Shown one piece after another: positions 1 through 8,727 of a stretch of 64,000 nt of DNA. The notes under the pieces were generated by a model. The model saw only the letters and a list, made by a program, of their open reading frames with translations. It was not told the DNA's origin and searched no databases. Both the position numbers and the translations under genes were made by a program. Every line of letters starts with the position of its first letter. Within the stretch, counting starts at the first letter, position 1. Origin of the DNA: Epibacterium ulvae (GTDB lineage: Bacteria > Pseudomonadota > Alphaproteobacteria > Rhodobacterales > Rhodobacteraceae); contig NZ_FMWG01000004.1 of the NCBI RefSeq assembly GCF_900102795.1, positions 186,001 to 250,000 of the forward strand. The letters are read 5' to 3'.

Positions 1-393
1 ATAAATTTGCGCCCGGATGGCAAGGCGCTGGTCAAGCGCGTCAAGGCCGGACCATCGCAGCTTTCGAAATTGCTGTGGTGCAACACCAAATCGTTTGCGA
101 AAGGCGCGCGCAAAGATATCTGATCTGGAAAAACCATTGGTTAAGGCAATCTCAGTAACTGGTGTCGTTTTGGTCCGGACCAGTGCACCCGCTGCGCGTT
201 CCAATCGAAGCCGCGCCACAAATTGAGCCGGGGTCTCCATCATGTGGGCCGCAAAAACACGTGAGAAATGATATTTGGACAGACATGCGACATCTGACAT
301 CTGCTCGAGCGTCAGCCCGTCCGCGATATGTCTACGAGCATAGTTGATGACTCTGTTGATGCGATGACGCTGTGTAAAATGTGATAAGGACAC
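1..393 (-). CDS. AraC-family transcriptional regulator, C-terminal DNA-binding part (cut by window edge)
   Basis: The minus strand is open from a GTG at 393 to the window edge, giving 131 codons with no stop. The GTG is preceded by GGAGAAACAGCC. The translation carries the two helix-turn-helix units of AraC/XylS regulators: a first unit around the residues LSKYHFSRVFAAH, then a second around FSRSDIFARAFRKRFGVAP. Proteins of this family bind direct repeats near promoters. Because the HTH starts only about 30 residues after the start, this is either a protein with its sensing domain downstream, outside the window, or a short regulator. The ligand cannot be told. Confidence 0.75.
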   Translation of the reverse strand, partial: MSLSHFTQRHRINRVINYARRHIADGLTLEQMSDVACLSKYHFSRVFAAHMMETPAQFVARLRLERAAGALVRTKTTPVTEIALTNGFSRSDIFARAFRKRFGVAPQQFRKLRWSGLDALDQRLAIRAQIY

Positions 394-448
394 GGCTGTT
401 TCTCCGACAGTCAAAGCGTTTGCCAAGTTCGGTGTATACGATCTCTTT

Positions 449-910
449 TCATATTTCACTTTGCACAAATTTTTGTTTCAGGCGCTTGACCATATAGATC
501 CACACTCGTTTGACTTTTTGGGTACGATATACGTGTTCGTGCGCTGCAAGCCCAATCTGCAGGGAAGGCAGTTCAGGCTGAAACTCAAGCCGCCGGACCT
601 TGGGGGCGCCATCAGCAATGGCTCTGTGGATCGCGTCCGTACCACAGCCAGTACGCACAAGCTCCCAATCGGTTGCTTGATTGTCGCGGCGAACGCCAAA
701 GGACTGTCGGTTCACGCGAAAGCCAAGATTGCTCATGGTGCGAGTTATCACATCCGACTGGTCAAACCCAACAAACGTGAGCGCCGCCAGCTCTTCAAAG
801 CAGGTTGGCTGGCCAAGATGCTCTGACAAGTCCGTTGAGGCATAGACCGCCAAAGGCTTTTCAGCGATCTTGCGCGTGACAATATCCAACTGAGTGGGGC
901 GATACATGCG
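449..910 (-). pseudogene. LysR-family regulator, C-terminal remnant
   Basis: The last about 153 codons of this frame read as the second half of a LysR effector-binding domain: MYRPTQLDIVTRK, then VGFDQSD, ELVRTGCG and the closing LAAHE and RVW motifs typical of the family's C-terminus. Upstream of about position 910 the open frame continues but stops resembling LysR, and no HTH is present in any frame. The gene has therefore lost its 5' half. The loss point coincides with the start of the epimerase homology on the opposite strand, which suggests one deletion removed both 5' ends and the shared promoter. It is not expected to make a functional regulator. Confidence 0.7.
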
Positions 911-1384
911 GCTGCAATGGAGCGGGCCTACGCAGAGAGCGGGATACAGACCATCGTGTTGCGGGCCAGGAATTTTATTGATCCCAACCGTCAGGCCTGT
1001 GTGATGTCCGCAATTTATCTGTGCAACATTCAGCGGGGTAAACTTACGCTGCCGGGTCTGGCTGAAACGCGGCAGGCCATGTGTTATCTGTCCGCCTGGT
1101 CGCGTGCAGCTGTTGCTTTGGCGCAAAAACGAAAAGGGCTGCCCCAATTTGAGGATGTGCCTTTTGCTGGGCACACGCTTACAACGCTTACGATCAAATC
1201 TGAAATTGAACGTATTCAGGAGCGTGAGGTGAAATGCGTTCAGTTCCCTTGGTGGGTGTTCAAAGTCACAGCCCCGGTCTGCGCGCTTGTCTGGGAGCTG
1301 AATGAAATACGGTATCTTTGGAGCACCGATCACGTCTTCTCTGATCTAGGTTCTGGGCGATTTCAAGGTCATGCCTCTGGATGA
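902..1384 (+). pseudogene. NAD-dependent epimerase/dehydratase, C-terminal remnant
   Basis: From about 902 (residues IHAAAMERAYAESG) to the stop at 1384 the plus strand reads as the C-terminal half of an atypical/extended SDR (NAD-epimerase-like) protein: an ILRA-type VLRARNFIDP segment, SAWSRAAVALA, and a C-terminal stretch ending in FPWWVFKV, ELNEIRYLW and STDHVFSD. The Rossmann GxxGxxG part and the catalytic Tyr-Lys region are missing. It meets the LysR remnant head to head. The last codons overlap the convergent TetR gene by 16 bases, so the 3' end may also be eroded. Function is presumed lost. Confidence 0.6.
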
Positions 1385-1989
1385 TGTGCTTCGCAGTGCT
1401 TTGTGCTGAACTGCATCAGCATATCACACATAAGATCGATAAGAGGCCGCCCAGCGGTAGAGTCTTTTTGTGTGCGATTTTGCACGTGTACGCCCATGAC
1501 GGCTGTAACCAAAGAGGCTGCAAGCGACTCCGCTTCAAAACTATCTGTATCGTATGATTTCTGCGCATCGTTCCTGAGCGCTTGCACAAAATGGGCTTGC
1601 AACTCTGCCCAATAGGCCTGGGTCACAGCTTCCAGTTTAGGGCTTTTGAAGCGGACATTTTCAATCCCGGTGTTCACCATCAAGCAGCCAAAAGCGCTTG
1701 AAGTCATGGAGCCAGGCGTCACAAGCCCTTGTAAAAATGAAATAATATCTGAAATCCCGCCCACCTTCATCGGGGCCATTTCATTTGCCATTGCAGCCGC
1801 GCCATAGAAATTCAACGCCTCAAGAAAAAGACCTTCTTTGCCGCCAAATTCTGATCGTATGGCAAATTGGTTGATCCCGACATGTTGCTCCAACTCCCGG
1901 ACACCCAAGGTTTGGAAACCATGCTCCCAAAAGGCAACACAGGCTTTTTTGACAGCGTCTTCGCGGTTGTAGCTTTTGGGACGGGGCAT
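1369..1989 (-). CDS. TetR/AcrR-family transcriptional regulator
   Basis: A 206-residue protein with the N-terminal TetR HTH layout (FWEHGFQTLGVRELEQHVGI, then GGKEGLFLEAL at about residues 49-59) followed by an all-helical ligand-binding domain containing the FGCLMVNT segment common in YxaF/YcdC-like TetR repressors. It starts at an ATG at 1989 and is divergent from the RidA-like gene at 2067 with 77 bases between, so it probably represses itself and that gene. The inducer is unknown. Length is normal for the family. Confidence 0.85.
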   Translation of the reverse strand: MPRPKSYNREDAVKKACVAFWEHGFQTLGVRELEQHVGINQFAIRSEFGGKEGLFLEALNFYGAAAMANEMAPMKVGGISDIISFLQGLVTPGSMTSSAFGCLMVNTGIENVRFKSPKLEAVTQAYWAELQAHFVQALRNDAQKSYDTDSFEAESLAASLVTAVMGVHVQNRTQKDSTAGRPLIDLMCDMLMQFSTKHCEAHHPEA

Positions 1990-2066
1990 GACTTAATCCA
2001 TTTGACTGTTTCAATACGGTCGCATAGTTATTATTTCAATGCAACTGTATAGAAATTGAGTTTGAG

Positions 2067-2456
2067 ATGAGAGATGTGGTTTTCCCAACGGCTAAACAAG
2101 CAAGTTATGACGCCTATGGATATTCCGCTGCAGTCAAAAGCGGTGGGTTTCTCTTTGTATCTGGGCAAGTTGGAGCGGACGCTGCTGGTGCGGCAATTGC
2201 CGAGCCCTCAGCGCAATTCACACAGGCTTTCGCCAATCTTGCTGAGGTGCTGGATGCGGCGGGGTGCTGTTTTGATGACATTGTTGATGTCACCACATTC
2301 CATGTGAACATGTATGAGCATTTTGAAACTTTTGGGGCTGTGAAGGCAAAGATTTTCCCGGAGCCTCCGTTTCCCAACTGGACTGCCGTTGGCGTCGTAA
2401 ACCTTGCTGATCCGGCTTTGCTTTTAGAGATTAAGGTTACAGCCAAACTCCCCTAA
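2067..2456 (+). CDS. RidA-family (YjgF/YER057c) protein lacking the catalytic arginine
   Basis: A 129-residue protein with the Rid fold signature: GFLFVSGQVG near residue 28, the long helix QFTQAFANLAEVLDAAG, VTTFHVNM, and the closing LLLEIKVTA strand. True RidA enamine/imine deaminases use an Arg just before the VxxxxL segment (RidA Arg105); here the matching stretch reads PNWTAVGVVNL with no Arg. It therefore belongs with the non-deaminase Rid subfamilies, and its substrate is unknown. The neighbouring divergent TetR gene probably controls it. Convergent with the SDR gene, with a hairpin between them. Confidence 0.85.
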   Translation: MRDVVFPTAKQASYDAYGYSAAVKSGGFLFVSGQVGADAAGAAIAEPSAQFTQAFANLAEVLDAAGCCFDDIVDVTTFHVNMYEHFETFGAVKAKIFPEPPFPNWTAVGVVNLADPALLLEIKVTAKLP

Positions 2457-2494
2457 AAAGAACACACCTTGGCCTGAGAGGACCAAGGTGTGTG
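2456..2494 (-). terminator. Intrinsic terminator of the SDR gene
   Basis: A perfect 10-11 bp inverted repeat, cacaccttgg at 2463-2472 and ccaaggtgtg at 2483-2492, with a 10-base loop. Read on the minus strand the stem is followed by TTCTTTTT, the usual form of a Rho-independent terminator. It lies between two convergent genes and may also slow plus-strand transcripts. Confidence 0.8.
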
Positions 2495-2510
2495 GACCAA
2501 CTCTTGCACG

Positions 2511-3377
2511 CTACGCGATCTTTGTGCTGTCCAGATGCCCAAGACCCAGTGCTTTGACGGTTTCAGCTTGTACCGGTGCTGCGCTTGTATTGATCGCATC
2601 TGCCCCAAACCCTGCACCAACCACAACACGGGCGGCACGTTTACCCGCGGCTTGTGACACGAGATCTGAAACCGCGTCGGCGATGTCTTGCGGGTTTGGT
2701 GCATCTGCACCAGAGAGCATGGTCATAAAATGATCAAACATAGCGGCCGGGATTTCTCCAACCTCTCCGTAGGCAGCCACTGTGTTTTGATCCACGGGAT
2801 GGGACGCACTTGCATACATTTGGGTCGGATAGGCGCTGGGTTGTACCAGGCAGACATCAATTCCAAGCTGTGACAGCTCGTAACGGTAACTTTCGCTCAG
2901 AGCTTCTACAGCGAATTTGCTGGCACCATAAATGCCAAAAAACGGAAAGGTGACCCGGCCCAGAATGGACCCAATGTTTACAATAAGACCTTCGCCGTTT
3001 TTCCGCATCGAGGGCAACACGGCGCGGGTCACGCGGTGCACCCCCGTAACGTTTACATCAAAAAGCTCAGCAACTTGTTGATCTGAAAACGCTTCAGATA
3101 CGCCAGCGGAGGCGACGCCCGCATTGTTGATCAGGACATCAATATGGCCCTGTGCGGACAGGATTTCTGCGACAGCGGTTTCAACAGAGGATGATTTTAT
3201 CACATCCAGATCCACAACCTGCAAACCCCGGTTGCGCAAGCTGTCTGCGTGCTCTTTGTTTTTACCTTTGGTGTTGCGCATCGAGGCAAAAACCGTGTGG
3301 CCTGACCCCGCAAGAGTTTCACAGATCAAGCGTCCAAATCCGCTGGAGGCACCGGTAACAAGGATTATTTTGGGCAT
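2511..3377 (-). CDS. Short-chain dehydrogenase/reductase (SDR)
   Basis: A classical SDR of 288 residues: TGASSGFG cofactor loop at the N-terminus, the NNAG motif, a serine in NIGSILG and the catalytic YGASK (Tyr-x-x-x-Lys). The ATG at 3377 places the Rossmann strand directly at the N-terminus, as usual; a TTG six codons upstream is an alternative. The C-terminal part (about 90 residues after the catalytic Lys) is longer than in minimal SDRs, as in the SDR group acting on bulky alcohols and ketones. Divergent from the LysR gene at 3508, which probably regulates it. Substrate unknown. Confidence 0.85.
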   Translation of the reverse strand: MPKIILVTGASSGFGRLICETLAGSGHTVFASMRNTKGKNKEHADSLRNRGLQVVDLDVIKSSSVETAVAEILSAQGHIDVLINNAGVASAGVSEAFSDQQVAELFDVNVTGVHRVTRAVLPSMRKNGEGLIVNIGSILGRVTFPFFGIYGASKFAVEALSESYRYELSQLGIDVCLVQPSAYPTQMYASASHPVDQNTVAAYGEVGEIPAAMFDHFMTMLSGADAPNPQDIADAVSDLVSQAAGKRAARVVVGAGFGADAINTSAAPVQAETVKALGLGHLDSTKIA

Positions 3378-3507
3378 GAGATGCTCACTTTTCAATGGTT
3401 AGAGTCTCCAAGGGCTTTTCGACCCTCAGCTGTGTCTGCTCTATCATTTGTGCTAAAATAGTCGTAAGTATGCCTTTGAGAACATATTCTTTGCGAGATA
3501 TGCACAA

Positions 3508-4413
3508 ATGGACGACTTATCGTTGCTGCGCCTTTTTGTGCAGGTCACGGATCAGGGAAGCTTTTCTTCGGTTGCGCGCAGCTTGCACACAACGCCGTCA
3601 GCGGTTTCTCGACAGATCTCGCGCCTTGAGGAACATCTGGGTACTCGGCTTTTGCAACGTACCACGCGCCAGCAGGTGCTGACTGAAGCGGGCGAAGTCT
3701 ATCTGCATCATGCCCGGCAGATCATCGAAGATATGGACACGGCACGACGCGCGGTCTCTGAACTGAGCAACACGCCTTCCGGGGTTTTACGCGTGACAAT
3801 GGAAGCTGATCTTGCGCAAACGCTTCTGAACCCGATTTTGCCCGAATTCTTATCAGCTTATCCCAATCTGCGCCTGCAATTGCACACATCTGCCACAATG
3901 GAAGATCTGGTCGGGCGGGGCATTGATGTCGCCATCCGAGTGGGGCATCTGGAAACATCCAGCCTTATGGCAAAGCGTCTTACCATGAGTCGTTCTGTCC
4001 TTGTGGCAAGTCCTGAGTATTTGGAACAACATGGCATGCCTCAGCACCCAGAAGATCTGATGCATTTGTCCTGCCTGTCTTTCAGAGTGGAGAGTGATCA
4101 AACCACCTGGCGTTTTAAATCTGCGGATAAAGTGTTGAAGGTTCCGGTTTCGGGGCGCGTTCAGGTTGGCAGTCTGGCTTTTTTGAAAGAAACCGCAAAA
4201 GCGGGTTTTGGCATTGCGATGCTGCCAATCTGGATTCTGCGAGAGGATCTGAGCGCGGGCAAGCTGTTGCCTGTCTTAGGGAAGTTCCCTTTAGAGCCGC
4301 CCGCAACGCCAATTAGTGCAGTTTATCCAAGTGGCAGAAACCTAGCGCATAAAGTCAGAGTGTTCATCGATTTCCTCACTGAAAAATTGCAAAATAATAC
4401 GGACACGCCCTGA
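3508..4413 (+). CDS. LysR-family transcriptional regulator
   Basis: A 301-residue LysR protein: N-terminal winged HTH (LRLFVQVTDQGSFSSVARSL, then TPSAVSRQISRLEEHLGTRL) and a C-terminal periplasmic-binding-like effector domain ending in VRVFIDFL. It is divergent from the SDR gene with 130 bases between the starts, the usual arrangement for a LysR regulator and its target. It is of the CrgA/PA2077-like type in which the effector domain contains RVGHLETSSL and FLKETAKAGFGIAMLP. Confidence 0.85.
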   Translation: MDDLSLLRLFVQVTDQGSFSSVARSLHTTPSAVSRQISRLEEHLGTRLLQRTTRQQVLTEAGEVYLHHARQIIEDMDTARRAVSELSNTPSGVLRVTMEADLAQTLLNPILPEFLSAYPNLRLQLHTSATMEDLVGRGIDVAIRVGHLETSSLMAKRLTMSRSVLVASPEYLEQHGMPQHPEDLMHLSCLSFRVESDQTTWRFKSADKVLKVPVSGRVQVGSLAFLKETAKAGFGIAMLPIWILREDLSAGKLLPVLGKFPLEPPATPISAVYPSGRNLAHKVRVFIDFLTEKLQNNTDTP

Positions 4414-4420
4414 ATTTTCA

Positions 4421-5845
4421 TCAGGTGTTACGATCAAACTTTTTAGCCAGTTCTCCCAGACGCGTAATATTGCGCACAAGCGCGGGCGTCATTTTTGAGG
4501 TCAGACAAAAACGCAGGCCGCTATTATATTGGCCGGTCAAAGAAAAAATTCGGGCAGGGGCCATCACAATGCCGCTGCGTTCTATTTCTGTATGAAATTC
4601 AGCTAAATCAATAGAGTTTGGCAATTCAACCCAATGCACAAACCCTCCTGCAGGAGGGTGATAGACCGTGCCCTTGGGAAATGCCTCGTTCACAAGGTGT
4701 GCAAATTTGTTGGCAGAGGTTGCAATATTCTGTCTCAGGGTTTCGAGGTGGTTTTTATGGTACCCTTTTAGGAAAAAATCGACCAATACCGCCTGAGGCA
4801 GGCTGGAAACAGAAAGATTGCGGCCAAACATCTGCGCCAAAATCGAGGATTTATATTTCCCCGGAATACACCAGCCCACGCGAAAGCCCGGCGCAATCGT
4901 TTTGGTAAAAGAGGAGCAATAAATCACATTTTCCGCGGCAAAAGACTTGATTGCATCAACTCTGTGTTCACGTTCGACCAAATCCGCAAAAACATCGTCT
5001 TCGATAATTGGCACATCGTGTTTTTGTGAAAGCTCTGCCAGAAATTCACGTTTTTCACGGGGCATCGTAAATCCACGCGGGTTCTGCAATGTCGGATTCA
5101 GGAAAATAGCCGCCACGCCCTTTTGTTCCAAAGCGGCGGCCACAACCTCGGTATCAATGCCGGTCTTGGGATCGGTTTTCACGGGCAGTGCCTTCATGCC
5201 TGTGTGTTCAATGGCCTGCAAAATTCCGAAATAGGTCGGGTCTTCAACAATGACGATGCCTTTGGGTTTGCCAAGTGCTGTCAGGCTTAGCTCAAGCGCA
5301 ACCGTATCCCCTGCTGTGATGATAATATCATCTGGGGCGCAAATCACCCCACGTGTCACCATCTGGCCCGCAATCACCTGCCGCAACCTGATATCGCCGG
5401 GCGGTGGCACAAATTTCGAGATGACATCGCTGTTCTTTGCCACAGAGGTCAAACATCGCCGCAACACAGGATCTGCCGAGAGGCTTTTGTCTAAAACAGC
5501 TGAGCCAAGCGTGACCATTGATGGCAATGACGCTTTCGCAAGCATCGCTGCGACATCCATATCGACATCTACATCAAGGCCCGAGAAGTTGAATGCCGCT
5601 TCTTGCGAGGGTTTCGCCACAATCATGGAGCCGACCCGTGGAATTGTCTGTAAAACGCCCAACTGTTCAAGCTGCCAGACCGCACGCTGTGCAGTGGCCA
5701 GACTTACATCAAACTGCTCTGCCAATTTGCGCAGCGAGGGCAAAATATCGCCGTTTTTCAAGCCTCCAGAGTCAATTTGTTTCGTCACCCAATCCACAAG
5801 GATTTGCCAGCGGAATTTCTTCTTAGAAGTCTTTTGAGGCGTCAT
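4421..5845 (-). CDS. MocR-family regulator (GntR winged helix fused to aminotransferase-like domain)
   Basis: 474 residues. Residues about 10-80 form a GntR winged helix (DILPSLRKLAEQFDVSLATAQRAVWQLEQLGVL); the rest is a fold-type I aminotransferase domain with the PLP-binding lysine in SSFTKTIAPGFRVGW. MocR proteins bind PLP and act as transcription factors for vitamin B6, GABA, taurine or amino-acid genes, not as enzymes. The ATG at 5845 is used; a TTG four codons upstream is possible, and neither has a strong ribosome-binding site. It lies downstream of, and on the same strand as, the diaminopropionate-type operon, so it may sense an amino-acid product of that operon; this is inference. 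Confidence 0.85.
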   Translation of the reverse strand: MTPQKTSKKKFRWQILVDWVTKQIDSGGLKNGDILPSLRKLAEQFDVSLATAQRAVWQLEQLGVLQTIPRVGSMIVAKPSQEAAFNFSGLDVDVDMDVAAMLAKASLPSMVTLGSAVLDKSLSADPVLRRCLTSVAKNSDVISKFVPPPGDIRLRQVIAGQMVTRGVICAPDDIIITAGDTVALELSLTALGKPKGIVIVEDPTYFGILQAIEHTGMKALPVKTDPKTGIDTEVVAAALEQKGVAAIFLNPTLQNPRGFTMPREKREFLAELSQKHDVPIIEDDVFADLVEREHRVDAIKSFAAENVIYCSSFTKTIAPGFRVGWCIPGKYKSSILAQMFGRNLSVSSLPQAVLVDFFLKGYHKNHLETLRQNIATSANKFAHLVNEAFPKGTVYHPPAGGFVHWVELPNSIDLAEFHTEIERSGIVMAPARIFSLTGQYNSGLRFCLTSKMTPALVRNITRLGELAKKFDRNT

Positions 5846-5986
5846 CAGAGTATTCAATCAATACGTGAACCATCCTGAGAGAGTCTGGGTGTGTCCAAAC
5901 ATCTCAGGGTGGTGTTTCACAATGACGCCGTCACCTATAGAGGCGACTAGAAAAGAACAACCGCAAACCTTTGTAAATTGCAGGCC

Positions 5987-6658
5987 TCATGGACAAATAA
6001 ATTGCTTCCATTGTTTATTTGCCCCAACGATATTGGCAAGGCTCACATAACCTGCCGCATTACTGTGAAGCCCATCGCGCTGTTTCAGGCCTGACATATA
6101 GGCCTGATCTGCGCCAAGTGGGCCCAGTATGGAAATATAGGGAAGCTCTTTTTCCTTACATATTTTATGCAATTCATCGTCAAGCCAGGAAATGTCTTTG
6201 GCTTGATAATCAAACCAGCATTGATTTAGTTGCGAAAAGAAAGGCATCTGGGCAGCCCGCACCGGTGGCGGTCCCACCACCAAAAGGGGGGCCATCTGCA
6301 CAAGTCTGTCGATTACATTGCGGTAGCTGTGCAGGATATCATCGGGATCAAATCGGGGATCGCGGGTGTCATTGCCATATCGTGCGATTTCATTCAGGGC
6401 AGCGCCCAGAACGATACGGCTTTGGTCATAAGACAAAACACGGTCGCCAATCTCAGACTTGACCCGCTTTGCGATTTGGAAAATGGTCTGCCCACGGATA
6501 CCGAGGTTATAAATTCCGGTGGTGTAGGGCAGATCCTGTGCTATGCGAAGGGGCCAGCCTATGCGGTCGTTGTCGCCCATGCCTTCGGTGGTTGAGGCTC
6601 CGATAAAGATAAGCCGTGCGATGTCAGGCCCTGAGGGTGTTTCAAATGGGTTCGTCAC
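5987..6658 (-). CDS. SGNH/GDSL-family hydrolase
   Basis: 223 residues from a GTG at 6658 that sits two bases after the stop of the permease gene and is preceded by GGGAG. SGNH blocks are visible: nucleophile block FIGASTTEGMGD (Ser in GAST), the Gly block in YNLGIRGQT, the Asn block in GAALNE, and the C-terminal DGLHSNAAGY with the catalytic Asp-x-x-His. No signal peptide, so it should act in the cytoplasm. The family hydrolyses esters, thioesters and acyl groups. As last gene of the six-gene operon it could remove an acyl or ester group from an intermediate; the true substrate is unknown. Confidence 0.8.
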   Translation of the reverse strand: MTNPFETPSGPDIARLIFIGASTTEGMGDNDRIGWPLRIAQDLPYTTGIYNLGIRGQTIFQIAKRVKSEIGDRVLSYDQSRIVLGAALNEIARYGNDTRDPRFDPDDILHSYRNVIDRLVQMAPLLVVGPPPVRAAQMPFFSQLNQCWFDYQAKDISWLDDELHKICKEKELPYISILGPLGADQAYMSGLKQRDGLHSNAAGYVSLANIVGANKQWKQFICP

Positions 6659-6660
6659 GC

Positions 6661-8094
6661 TTACACTCCCAGATAAATTAACAGGCTGCCGACCGCTGCA
6701 ATTAAAATTGCATTCAAAACTGCCAGTAGAGCCCCATATCGAACAAGCCGTTCTTCTTCTGCTTTGCCCACATCGGTCAGACCCGCGATGAGCGCCAGAA
6801 TAGACAGAGCACCCATGGCGCCATGCCCTGCGCCGCTGTTTTGGATGGCGGACAGCCAAAATGTTGTATTGCCTTCAAGCGGCAGCGTCGCAATTGTTGG
6901 CATAAAGATCGCATTGCCGCCAACATTTGATCCGGTCAGATAGCCGCTCAGCCCGGCGAGGCCTGCACTGACTGGGGCAAGGGCTGCATCTGAAAGTTGT
7001 CCCAATGCCGCTTGGAAAGAGGCAAGGAAACCGCCTTTCAAAAGCGCCTGTGAGAGCATCAGAAAGAAGAAGATGGTCAGTAGGGGTTTAACGCTGCGCG
7101 CACGCCATGTGCCCATCAGCCCATCGGCAATGCCTGATGCCCGGCCGATCATCGCAATCATGACAATCACCAGGAGCAGGGCCACACCGGGCGACGACAA
7201 GGGCTGCCATGAGACATCGGTCCCCGTGAGTGTAAATGTCTGACCAACTGGTATGAAAAACAGGATTACTTTCAGCGCAACAATGGTCACTAGCAAGGTC
7301 AGATACGGCCAGGCGGCTTTTGGCCAGGCATTTAAACGTCCCCGCAGGAATGCAACCGCAAGACCCAGAACCAGCACACACAAGGCCGCTGCGACACCGG
7401 CAATTTCAGGCCCAATTGCGCCGCTTACCGCATAAAGGACGCTGACAAAAAGAACCCATGACACAATAAGCTGTAGCCAGCTTCCCAGTCCGCGCTCTCC
7501 AACCAGCCACAGGGCAATACCACTTGCCATGAGGAACACGGGCGCGCTTACAATTGCAGAGGCCTGCCCCAGTTCAGTGGCCGGAAGCCCAGCCAGAGCC
7601 GCGCCAACAACAGTGGCCAGACCAAGCGTGCCCCAAGGCATGATAACCATCCCTGACAGGGCAACACGCATGGCCGTTTCGCGCGCAAATAATGCCAGCA
7701 ACAGCGGCACGGTTGCGATCAGCGATACGCCAAACCCTGTCATTGCCTCAAGCAGTGGCGCAAGGCCCAAAGTGATAAAAACCACCTGCTGCGCCCTGCT
7801 CCAGCCCAGGTTTTGCACCCAATCCGCCAGCGCTTTATTGGCGCCGCTGCGCTCTACCAACACCACAAAGGCCAGCCCTGGTGCAATCACCGCAGCAGTG
7901 CTGGCAAACAACACTCCGGTGTCTTTCGCGACATCGCTTAAGACGGTCATGTCTGATGTGACGCCTAGGCCCAGTGCCCAGATGATGGCAACCAGAACAA
8001 CCGCAGCAAGGGCGGCCTGAACAGGGGGGCGACGCAGCACCATAAGCATGGTGAAGGTCAAGAAAATCGGTGACATATGCACAAGTGTCAACAT
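6661..8094 (-). CDS. LctP/L-lactate-permease-type membrane transporter
   Basis: A 477-residue polytopic membrane protein with about 12-14 hydrophobic segments. The segments GLAPLLEAMTGFGVSLIA, SGYLTGSNVGGNAIF and IQNSGAGHGAMGALS are signature stretches of the LctP lactate/glycolate permease family. Classic members import 2-hydroxy acids with protons. It starts 12 bases after the ThrH-like gene and ends two bases before the SGNH gene, so it is translationally packed into the operon. Here it may import a precursor or export the product; direction cannot be read from sequence. Confidence 0.85.
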   Translation of the reverse strand: MLTLVHMSPIFLTFTMLMVLRRPPVQAALAAVVLVAIIWALGLGVTSDMTVLSDVAKDTGVLFASTAAVIAPGLAFVVLVERSGANKALADWVQNLGWSRAQQVVFITLGLAPLLEAMTGFGVSLIATVPLLLALFARETAMRVALSGMVIMPWGTLGLATVVGAALAGLPATELGQASAIVSAPVFLMASGIALWLVGERGLGSWLQLIVSWVLFVSVLYAVSGAIGPEIAGVAAALCVLVLGLAVAFLRGRLNAWPKAAWPYLTLLVTIVALKVILFFIPVGQTFTLTGTDVSWQPLSSPGVALLLVIVMIAMIGRASGIADGLMGTWRARSVKPLLTIFFFLMLSQALLKGGFLASFQAALGQLSDAALAPVSAGLAGLSGYLTGSNVGGNAIFMPTIATLPLEGNTTFWLSAIQNSGAGHGAMGALSILALIAGLTDVGKAEEERLVRYGALLAVLNAILIAAVGSLLIYLGV

Positions 8095-8106
8095 GAATGT
8101 GCCTCC

Positions 8107-8727
8107 TTAGGCGACGGCCTGATGCTGCCAGTTCGCAGTTTCAATTTCGTGCTCTAATGCGGTGTGATCTGCGCAGTGGGTGAGTTCGGGATGCAGGTCG
8201 CAAATATGCGCAGGGGCATGCACAAGGGCTGCGTGATCCGCAGCGGCCAGCATCCCTAGATCATTGTGGCTATCGCCAGCTGCAAAAATTTCAAACCCAA
8301 GGGCCTGAAAGGCTTTTACACATTTGGGTTTTTGATCCTGTAATCTGGGTTTCCACCCGCCAACGGTCCCATCTCCATCCGCAAAAAGGCGATGGCAATA
8401 GATCGCAGGGCGTCCGATTTTTGCACTCAGCGGCTGCAAAAATTCGTAGTAGGAATCTGAAATCAAAGCGACCTGATATTTTGCCCGCAACCGATCCAGA
8501 AACGCAGCAGCGCCGGGCAGGGGCTCAATCGTTTTTGCCACCGAAATCAGCGTCTGATACGAGATATCAGCCTCTTTCAACGCCGCAAGCCGCTCTGCCA
8601 TAAGGATCGTGTAATCAGGCTCGTCGCGTGTTGTGCGCTTTAATGCATCTATTCCTGTCTCGGCTGCAATGGCCTGCCAGATTTCAGGAAACAGGACGCC
8701 TTCGACGTCCAGACAAACCATTCTCAT
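8107..8727 (-). CDS. thrH: ThrH-type HAD phosphatase (phosphoserine phosphatase/homoserine phosphotransferase family)
   Basis: 206 residues from the ATG at 8727, with AGGAG ten bases upstream; this start overlaps the preceding stop as ATGA. The protein matches ThrH of Pseudomonas along its length: CLDVEGVLFPEIW (HAD motif I with the two Asp/Glu), TGIDALKRTTRDEPDY, LISDSYYEF (motif II) and FAAGDSHNDLGML (motif III). ThrH dephosphorylates O-phosphoserine and can transfer the phosphate to homoserine. O-phosphoserine is also the substrate of the SbnA-like enzyme encoded in the same operon, so the pair could set flux around that metabolite, or this enzyme could act on a phosphorylated intermediate. 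Confidence 0.85.
   Translation of the reverse strand: MRMVCLDVEGVLFPEIWQAIAAETGIDALKRTTRDEPDYTILMAERLAALKEADISYQTLISVAKTIEPLPGAAAFLDRLRAKYQVALISDSYYEFLQPLSAKIGRPAIYCHRLFADGDGTVGGWKPRLQDQKPKCVKAFQALGFEIFAAGDSHNDLGMLAAADHAALVHAPAHICDLHPELTHCADHTALEHEIETANWQHQAVA

Noticed and set aside
449-1333. 294-codon open frame taken as one complete gene
   Set aside because: Only the last about 153 codons resemble LysR; the first half is antisense to the epimerase remnant and has no family features.
5593-5837. Plus-strand frames inside the MocR gene
   Set aside because: Shadows of a well-supported minus-strand gene; no motif.
5987-6859. Longer SGNH hydrolase frame starting at 6859
   Set aside because: The first 67 codons overlap the permease gene and read as a shadow; GTG at 6658 with GGGAG fits the SGNH N-terminus.
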